Source: JABCYV01 sp035512155
GTDB taxonomy: Bacteria > Acidobacteriota > Terriglobia > Terriglobales > Acidobacteriaceae
Assembly: GCA_035512155.1 (NCBI GenBank)
Contig: DATKEN010000132.1
Location: 1-64,000 of the forward strand
DNA length: 64,000 nt
Reading direction: 5' to 3'
Part shown: piece after piece, positions 59,470-64,000 of the stretch
Position numbering within the stretch: the first letter of the stretch is position 1
Layout of the letters: every line of letters starts with the position of its first letter
Made by a program: the position numbers and the translations under genes
The notes under the pieces: model-generated
Told to the model about the DNA's origin: nothing
Database searches by the model: none
Seen by the model: the letters and a program-made list of their open reading frames with translations, nothing else

Positions 59470-60285
59470 CTACTTTGCGGAGATCGCGAATTCGACGACC
59501 GCAGTCCCGTTCGGGCTCACGGTGATCGACTTTTGCCAACTCTTCGGTTCGGTGAACACTGGCCGCTGAATCCTGCGCTCGGTCAGAACGTCGAACGAAG
59601 CCTCTTGCCGCGCCACGCCCCAGCCTTCGTGCCAGGCCACAAGTTCGTACTGCCCGGGAGGCACCGCAGTAAGTTCGAATTTACCGCTCTCGTCGGTCAC
59701 GGCGTAGTAGGGGTGTGACACTACAAGGATCTCCGCGTTCATCCAAGCGTGACCGCCATTACATCTGAGATTCACGATGCCCGTAGACGGCATGGTGCGG
59801 GAAATAGTCTGGTTGGTAAACGGGAATGGCAAATTATAAGTGGCCGCTCCGTCCATGTGGACCGTATGCAGCACTGGGTCAGAGCTTTTCATCTGCAGCA
59901 AACTATTCTCGGGCACCAGCAAAACATGCGGCTCATACCGACAGCGCTTCTGATCGAGGAAGCGCCTGGGTTCGGGCAGGTCCATCGCCTTTCCCTGGGA
60001 AATGTTTTTCAGGAACACCACGGTATTCGCCACGCCGCCCTGCGGACCCACGATCAAGCGTTCCAGATCGCGAACCTTACGCGACTCAGGATCGCAAACT
60101 TCCGGGTCCTTGTTGATGGTAAAAGTGGCTGCCCGAGGCAACGGGCCCGACCACTTAACGGTTCCGCTGATCGTTCCGGGATTGGTAAGAGAAATAACCC
60201 GATAACTGCTCTGGGCAACGGCCCAGACCGCCATAACCAACAACAGCAATAACAACATCCCAAGTTTGACAAATCGAAACGTCAT
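59470..60285 (-). CDS. Secreted carboxypeptidase-regulatory/cupredoxin-like protein
   Basis: The protein has about 271 residues from ATG 60285 (an upstream extension has no signal peptide). A signal helix (about 6-26) precedes the domain NPGTISGTVKWSGPLPRAATFTINKDPEVCD. A plastocyanin-like middle part (HVLLVPENSLLQMKSSDPVLHTVHMDG, RCNGGHAWMNAEILVVSHPYYAVTDESGKFEL) has His residues and one Cys that could bind copper. VPPGQYELVAWHEGW is a carboxypeptidase-regulatory strand. It may carry electrons or bind copper in the periplasm. Transcribed alone. Confidence 0.83.
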   Translation of the reverse strand: MTFRFVKLGMLLLLLLVMAVWAVAQSSYRVISLTNPGTISGTVKWSGPLPRAATFTINKDPEVCDPESRKVRDLERLIVGPQGGVANTVVFLKNISQGKAMDLPEPRRFLDQKRCRYEPHVLLVPENSLLQMKSSDPVLHTVHMDGAATYNLPFPFTNQTISRTMPSTGIVNLRCNGGHAWMNAEILVVSHPYYAVTDESGKFELTAVPPGQYELVAWHEGWGVARQEASFDVLTERRIQRPVFTEPKSWQKSITVSPNGTAVVEFAISAK

Positions 60286-60437
60286 GAACGCGACTACTTC
60301 CCGCAATGGTAGCGGGTGCTTTTTCGGCAACCAAATGACGAAAGTAACATCGTTCAATAATTAGCGAGTTGCTCATGGGTAAGAGTTTGGGCTCGGCATT
60401 CCGAAAGCGAGAAGTACAACTGCAGCGGGGCGTCAGG

Positions 60438-61577
60438 TCAAGCCCGCGTTGCCGCGTTGGGCATTAGGTCCCAGGCACGCCAGAATTCTTTCATTTCCTC
60501 CGGCGTGCCCAGGGAAACACGGATGTAGGTGTCCATCGCTGGAAAGCGCCGACCGATCAGGATATTGTTCTTACGAAAGTGCTCAATGCTCTCTTGCGCT
60601 GGATGTCCGGTGTCCATCATCACAAAATTGGCCTGCGAATCGATGGGCTTCAAGCCCCGAACCTTCGCCTGATTGAAGAAGTTCTCACGCACCTCAGCGT
60701 TGCGCTTTATAAAATCGTTGACGCTTTCGGTGTCAGCAAGGGCGACAGTGGCGGCCCGAACCACGATCCCATTGACGCTATCCTCTGTTAAGTAGGGTTC
60801 CATTTGCCTCGCGGTCGTGTGTGAAGCGATACCATATCCCAAGCGCAGGCCAGCCAACCCGTAGACCTTGGAGAAAGTTCGAGCCACGATCAAGCGCTCG
60901 TTATCGATGGGATGATCCAGGAACGACGCGTACACCGGGGATTGCCCGGCGAAATGGTGGTAAGCCTCGTCAATCAGCACATGGCAGGTGGACGGCAGGT
61001 TACCAATAAAGATTTCCAGGTCCTTCCTGGGAGTGATTGACGCACTCGGGTTGTTGGGATTGCAGATATACACCAGCGCGGTCGACGAACTGACACGGGC
61101 GAGCATGCTGTCGAGATCGTGCTCAAACTGCTTGTCCAGCGGTACCGAAACTACCTCGGCCCCGTTTGCCCGGGCATAGTGTTCCAGCGCTTCGAACGTG
61201 GGCGAAGCCTGAATCAGTTGCTTGCCCTTGCTAAGAAAGGCCGCCGCGGCAATCCGCAGAATCTCCGTAGATCCGCAGCCCATTAGCACTTGCTCCCGCC
61301 GTACCCGATTGAGCTTCGCAATCTGCTCGACCAGTTCCTCATATTGATCAAATGGATAGCGGTTGGCCTCGGCTGAAGCAGTGCGAATCGCAGCGGTTGT
61401 CTTCGGGGAGGGACCATAGGCGTTCTCATTGCTATTCAGTCGGATGGGGCCGCCGAGATCTCGCGGCCGCATTGGCTCGAAGAGCGGTGCTGCCGACATC
61501 ATGGATGGCTGGAGCGCTACGCCAGCTGCCGCTCCAATACCGACAGTGCGAAGGAAGTTTCTACGGGAGACGAACAT
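60438..61577 (-). CDS. Tat-exported histidinol-phosphate-type aminotransferase
   Basis: The 379-residue protein begins MFVSRRNFLRTVGIGAAAGV, a twin-arginine signal (SRRNFL) with a hydrophobic stretch. The mature part is a class I/II aminotransferase of the HisC type: LNSNENAYGPSPK, NRYPFDQYEELVEQIAKL, GSTEILRIAAAAFL, ICNPNNPSASI, LIDEAYHHFAG and PLP lysine in TFSKVYGLAGLRLGY. A Tat-exported PLP enzyme must fold and bind cofactor in the cytoplasm first. Its role outside the inner membrane is unknown. tatB/tatC are in this window. Confidence 0.9.
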   Translation of the reverse strand: MFVSRRNFLRTVGIGAAAGVALQPSMMSAAPLFEPMRPRDLGGPIRLNSNENAYGPSPKTTAAIRTASAEANRYPFDQYEELVEQIAKLNRVRREQVLMGCGSTEILRIAAAAFLSKGKQLIQASPTFEALEHYARANGAEVVSVPLDKQFEHDLDSMLARVSSSTALVYICNPNNPSASITPRKDLEIFIGNLPSTCHVLIDEAYHHFAGQSPVYASFLDHPIDNERLIVARTFSKVYGLAGLRLGYGIASHTTARQMEPYLTEDSVNGIVVRAATVALADTESVNDFIKRNAEVRENFFNQAKVRGLKPIDSQANFVMMDTGHPAQESIEHFRKNNILIGRRFPAMDTYIRVSLGTPEEMKEFWRAWDLMPNAATRA

Positions 61578-61751
61578 GCGTTTCTCCGATTATTCCGCTC
61601 AAACGCGAGAACCGCGCCATTCTCTCAAAGCGCAGTCGGTTCTGCCACGCAATTTCGCCCATCGCAGATCTGCCATCGGCAAATCCCGACCGGGCTGGCG
61701 CGCGCCGTCGCGGTCAAGTATATTGATCGACTTTGCTGGTACACGCTGGTT

Positions 61752-62675
61752 ATGCCCGAGGCGAAGCCGAAATCCGCTATCACCATTCGCGATCTGAACA
61801 GCTTTGAAGATCTGCAGAAGGCGGAAGCCCTCGAGCGCGAAGTCTGGGGCCTTGCGGATTTGGATGTACTTCCCTCGACCATGGCGGTTGCCACAAAAGA
61901 GGCGGGGAGCATCTGGGTGGGCGCGTTCGATGGTGCCGAATTGGTGGGATTCGCCTTCGGTTTCCTGGGTCTAGAGTGCGGCCAGCTCATTTTGCACTCG
62001 CACATGCTGGCAGTGCGCGACTCTTATCGGGATCTGGACTTAGGCTACAAGCTCAAGTTGGCACAGCGCGAACGTGCACTGGCGTTGCGCATTCATGACG
62101 CCCGGAGTAAGGATGCTCGCATCACTGAAATGACCTGGACTTTCGACCCCTTGCAGAGCAAGAACGCACATCTCAACTTCAGCAAGCTGGGCGTGGTGTC
62201 AGATAAATATAAGGTCAACTTCTACGGCCCAGAAACTTCCAGTGTTTTGCATCGCAACGGGACCGACCGCTTGTGGGTGACATGGCCGCTGGAAAGTCGG
62301 CGGGTGCGGGACCGGATGCAAGGGAAGGAGAACCGGTTGGAACTCGTGGATGCGCTTTCACGGCTGACGCCGCTGATCCGCTTTAACGGCGATGGCAAGC
62401 CGGCAACGTGCGATTTGTCCTCGGCGCTGGCACGGCAAAGAATCGCGATCGAGATTCCCAGCGACATCGGATTTATCGAGCAGAAAGATCCATCGCTGGC
62501 ACGAGAGTGGCGGGAGGCAACCCGTTGGGCGTTTATGGAGGCCCTGCAAGCAGGATTTTTCGTGGCCGATTTTTGCCGGACGGTTCGCGGCAAACAGGGA
62601 CCGGGCGCCTACCTGTTGGAGAAGGGCACAATCGAGGAGTACGTTCCAGAGATGGCACGAAATCCGGTTTCATAG
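61752..62675 (+). CDS. GNAT-superfamily acetyltransferase (COG3375-like)
   Basis: The 307-residue protein opens with ITIRDLNSFEDLQKAEALEREVWGLADLDVLP and continues with the acetyl-CoA core GAELVGFAFGFLGLECGQLILHSHMLAVRDSYRDLDLGYKLKLAQRERAL. This is the V/I-x-x-x-x-R/Q-x-x-G/A region in degenerate form. WTFDPLQSKNAHLNFSKLGVVSDKYKVNFYG is characteristic of the COG3375 subgroup. The substrate is unknown. Its downstream end is followed by a dispersed repeat. Confidence 0.86.
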   Translation: MPEAKPKSAITIRDLNSFEDLQKAEALEREVWGLADLDVLPSTMAVATKEAGSIWVGAFDGAELVGFAFGFLGLECGQLILHSHMLAVRDSYRDLDLGYKLKLAQRERALALRIHDARSKDARITEMTWTFDPLQSKNAHLNFSKLGVVSDKYKVNFYGPETSSVLHRNGTDRLWVTWPLESRRVRDRMQGKENRLELVDALSRLTPLIRFNGDGKPATCDLSSALARQRIAIEIPSDIGFIEQKDPSLAREWREATRWAFMEALQAGFFVADFCRTVRGKQGPGAYLLEKGTIEEYVPEMARNPVS

Positions 62676-62692
62676 CACTGAGCTTTGCGATT

Positions 62693-62753
62693 GTCATCCT
62701 GAGCGTAGTCTGTCCATTCGCTTGCGAATGGACAGGCGCAGTCGAAGGATCCC
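62693..62753. repeat. Dispersed GTCATCCTGAGC-type repeat
   Basis: The element starts GTCATCCTGAGC and ends GTCGAAGGATCCC. Inside is a perfect 12-bp inverted repeat (CTGTCCATTCGC and GCGAATGGACAG, 62710-62735, loop TT). It lies between the GNAT and DCC genes. It is related in type to 48374-48480. Confidence 0.75.
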
Positions 62754-62802
62754 TCCCCGCACTTATTTCATCTATTAGTCATTGTCGTCTTCTCCTCCGC
62801 CG

Positions 62803-63234
62803 ATGGATCCGCAGACTCCCAACCCGATTATCCTTTATGACGGCGTCTGCGCGCTTTGCAATCGCTTCGTCCGATTCATCCTCAAGCGCGATTCGCGCGA
62901 CCGCTTTCGCTTTGCATCCTTGCGGAGTGATTTTGCGCTAAATATCCTGGAGCGACACGGCGTTGCCCCTCAGAATCTGGATACCGTGTACATTGTGCTT
63001 CACCACGGACAGCCGAACGAGCGGCTGGTAGCGCGCTCCGACGCTGGGCTTGTCGTCCTGCAGGAAATTGGCGGCGTCTGGGCGGCGCTGGAGGCTCTCC
63101 TGCGACTGATGCCGAGGCCCCTTCGCGACTGGGGATACAACGCGATCGCGCGCAATCGCTATCGCATCTTCGGAAAGTATGACAGCTGCCCGCTGCCCGA
63201 AGAAAAATACCGCCATAAGTTTCTCGACCAATAG
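62803..63234 (+). CDS. DCC-family thiol-disulphide oxidoreductase (DUF393)
   Basis: The 143-residue protein starts at ATG 62803; TTG 62782 is possible. IILYDGVCALCNRFVRFILKRD is the DCC signature (Asp and CxxC-like Cys-Ala-Leu-Cys). RFRFASLRSD, GLVVLQEIGGVWAALEALLRLMPRPLRDWGYNAIARNRYRIFGKYDSCPLPEEKYRHKFLD completes the family. The thioredoxin-like fold suggests a redox role. It is transcribed alone, after the dispersed repeat. Confidence 0.9.
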   Translation: MDPQTPNPIILYDGVCALCNRFVRFILKRDSRDRFRFASLRSDFALNILERHGVAPQNLDTVYIVLHHGQPNERLVARSDAGLVVLQEIGGVWAALEALLRLMPRPLRDWGYNAIARNRYRIFGKYDSCPLPEEKYRHKFLDQ

Positions 63235-63318
63235 CTCAACCATCTGGTGTAAATTGCTGACGGCAATTTTGCTACCGCCGCGCCGGTCCAGAACGTCACA
63301 CTATCAATTGAGGATTAG

Positions 63319-64000
63319 ATGAAAAAGCTTGCTTTGCTTTTTTCCCTCCTATCGCTTTCCTCTGTCATCTTTCCTGCCAGCGGCGCCCAGCTGGCGCCAG
63401 TTGCGGCTGCGACCGCTGCCGCCCCCACTCGCTACACGCTGCTCCTCATGGGCAACAAGGCGGGTTTCGAGACCTCCGCTCAGGACCCTGATGGCAGCCT
63501 GCAACTCTATTTTGAGTTCAGTGACCGGGGGCGCGGGCCGAAGGTCACAGAGCACATCACGCTGAATAAGGACAGCCTTCCTGTCGAACTCACTAACACC
63601 GGAAACGACTACCTGAAGGCGCCGGTTGACGAGCGATTTTCGCTTAACCAGGGCAAAGCGAGCTGGAAGAATCGCGCCGAGGAGGGAGAAAAGCAGATAT
63701 CCGACAGAGCTTTTTACGTCAGCATTTCGGGAGTCCCGGAAGAAAACGCCATCCTGGCGCGAGCGCTGCTGGCGGCAGGAGGACGGCTGCCACTCCTACC
63801 CGAGGGGGAAGCCTCAATCGAGAAACGCGGTCAATTGATGGTTTCAGCGAATGGACAATCGCGCACTGTGGTGCAGTACGCCATCAATGGTCTGGATTTC
63901 ACTCCCACCCCGATCTGGCTCGATCAAGGCGGCAAGTTTTTTGCCACGGTGAGTGGCAGTTGGTTCGCCGTGGTTCCAGAAGGCTGGGAGTCGAGTGTGG
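63319..64000 (+). CDS. Secreted amidohydrolase-like protein, 5' part (truncated by window edge)
   Basis: An ATG at 63319 with GAGGA upstream opens a frame that stays open to the window end (about 227 residues). It begins with a signal peptide (MKKLALLFSLLSLSSVIFPA). Then come TRYTLLLMGNKAGFE, DPDGSLQLYFEFSDRGRGPKVTEHITLN, GNDYLKAPVDERFSL and ARALLAAGGRLPLLPEGEASIEK. This beta-rich N-terminal region is typical of large acidobacterial secreted amidohydrolases, whose catalytic domain would lie beyond the window. The assignment rests on this N-terminal part only. Confidence 0.75.
   Translation, partial: MKKLALLFSLLSLSSVIFPASGAQLAPVAAATAAAPTRYTLLLMGNKAGFETSAQDPDGSLQLYFEFSDRGRGPKVTEHITLNKDSLPVELTNTGNDYLKAPVDERFSLNQGKASWKNRAEEGEKQISDRAFYVSISGVPEENAILARALLAAGGRLPLLPEGEASIEKRGQLMVSANGQSRTVVQYAINGLDFTPTPIWLDQGGKFFATVSGSWFAVVPEGWESSV

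Overview
The window looks like chromosomal DNA of an acidobacterium, probably class Terriglobia and near Koribacter. This is inferred from family content, not from a database search. The markers are two giant Ser/Thr kinase-TolB-like-TPR proteins, a reaction-centre-type dihaem cytochrome c, a carboxypeptidase-regulatory TonB-receptor-like protein, a truncated ECF sigma of the TIGR02999 type, FecR/DUF6600, AMIN and PEP-CTERM proteins, and 'GTCATCC..GGATGAC' dispersed repeats. Coding density is high, GC is moderately high, and TTG and GTG starts are frequent. No rRNA operon, CRISPR array, transposase or integrase is visible.

Layout. 1-3.7 kb: start of a minus-strand gene, then a kinase-TPR gene bracketed by two direct copies of a tRNA-Ala 3' end. 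3.7-11.7 kb: small housekeeping and accessory genes (DUF4440, TatD nuclease, ArsR-SRPBCC-DUF899 group, F420-type nitroreductase, 5'-3' exonuclease, DUF1801, DUF5519, PD40 beta-propeller). 11.9-16.1 kb: sigma-factor remnant, second kinase-TPR, dihaem cytochrome c. 16.4-21.7 kb: GlcG/HbpS protein with formaldehyde dehydrogenase, TPR protein, PEP-CTERM protein, AMIN protein. 21.7-24.8 kb: Tad-type pilin operon with prepilin peptidase. 25-30 kb: S41 protease, tatA/B-tatC-glutaminyl-cyclase-like operon, TerC. 30-35.2 kb: TonB-receptor-like protein, aroB, menG/ubiE. 35.3-39.7 kb: ECF sigma/anti-sigma pair, unknown secreted protein, SDR epimerase, PpiC-like chaperone. 39.9-44.1 kb: CDF transporter, OsmC, DMT and MFS transporters. 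44.1-47.8 kb: gap-pgk-macro domain-tpiA. 47.9-52.7 kb: PPOX protein, P-loop kinase, FecR/DUF6600 protein, isochorismatase-type hydrolase. 52.87-55.55 kb: a complete tRNA-Gln(CUG) followed by a 2.6-kb insert closed by a 37-bp perfect copy of the tRNA 3' end. The insert carries an Rhs-like secreted protein, an unknown gene and a PIN/RHH toxin-antitoxin pair. 55.6-64 kb: PAP2 phosphatase, class III aminotransferase, TauE-DUF1634, carboxypeptidase-regulatory/cupredoxin-like protein, Tat-exported aminotransferase, GNAT, DCC protein and the start of an amidohydrolase.

The most interesting signal is that two separate, integrase-less segments in one window are each closed by a tRNA 3' end (Ala and Gln). 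The Gln one has textbook genomic-island geometry. It carries a toxin-antitoxin operon whose apparently leaderless promoter lies inside a 30-bp near-perfect palindrome. Other points of note are a macro-domain gene inside a glycolytic operon, a PLP aminotransferase with a Tat signal, a glutaminyl-cyclase-like lipoprotein translationally coupled to tatC, and a 37-residue membrane microprotein.
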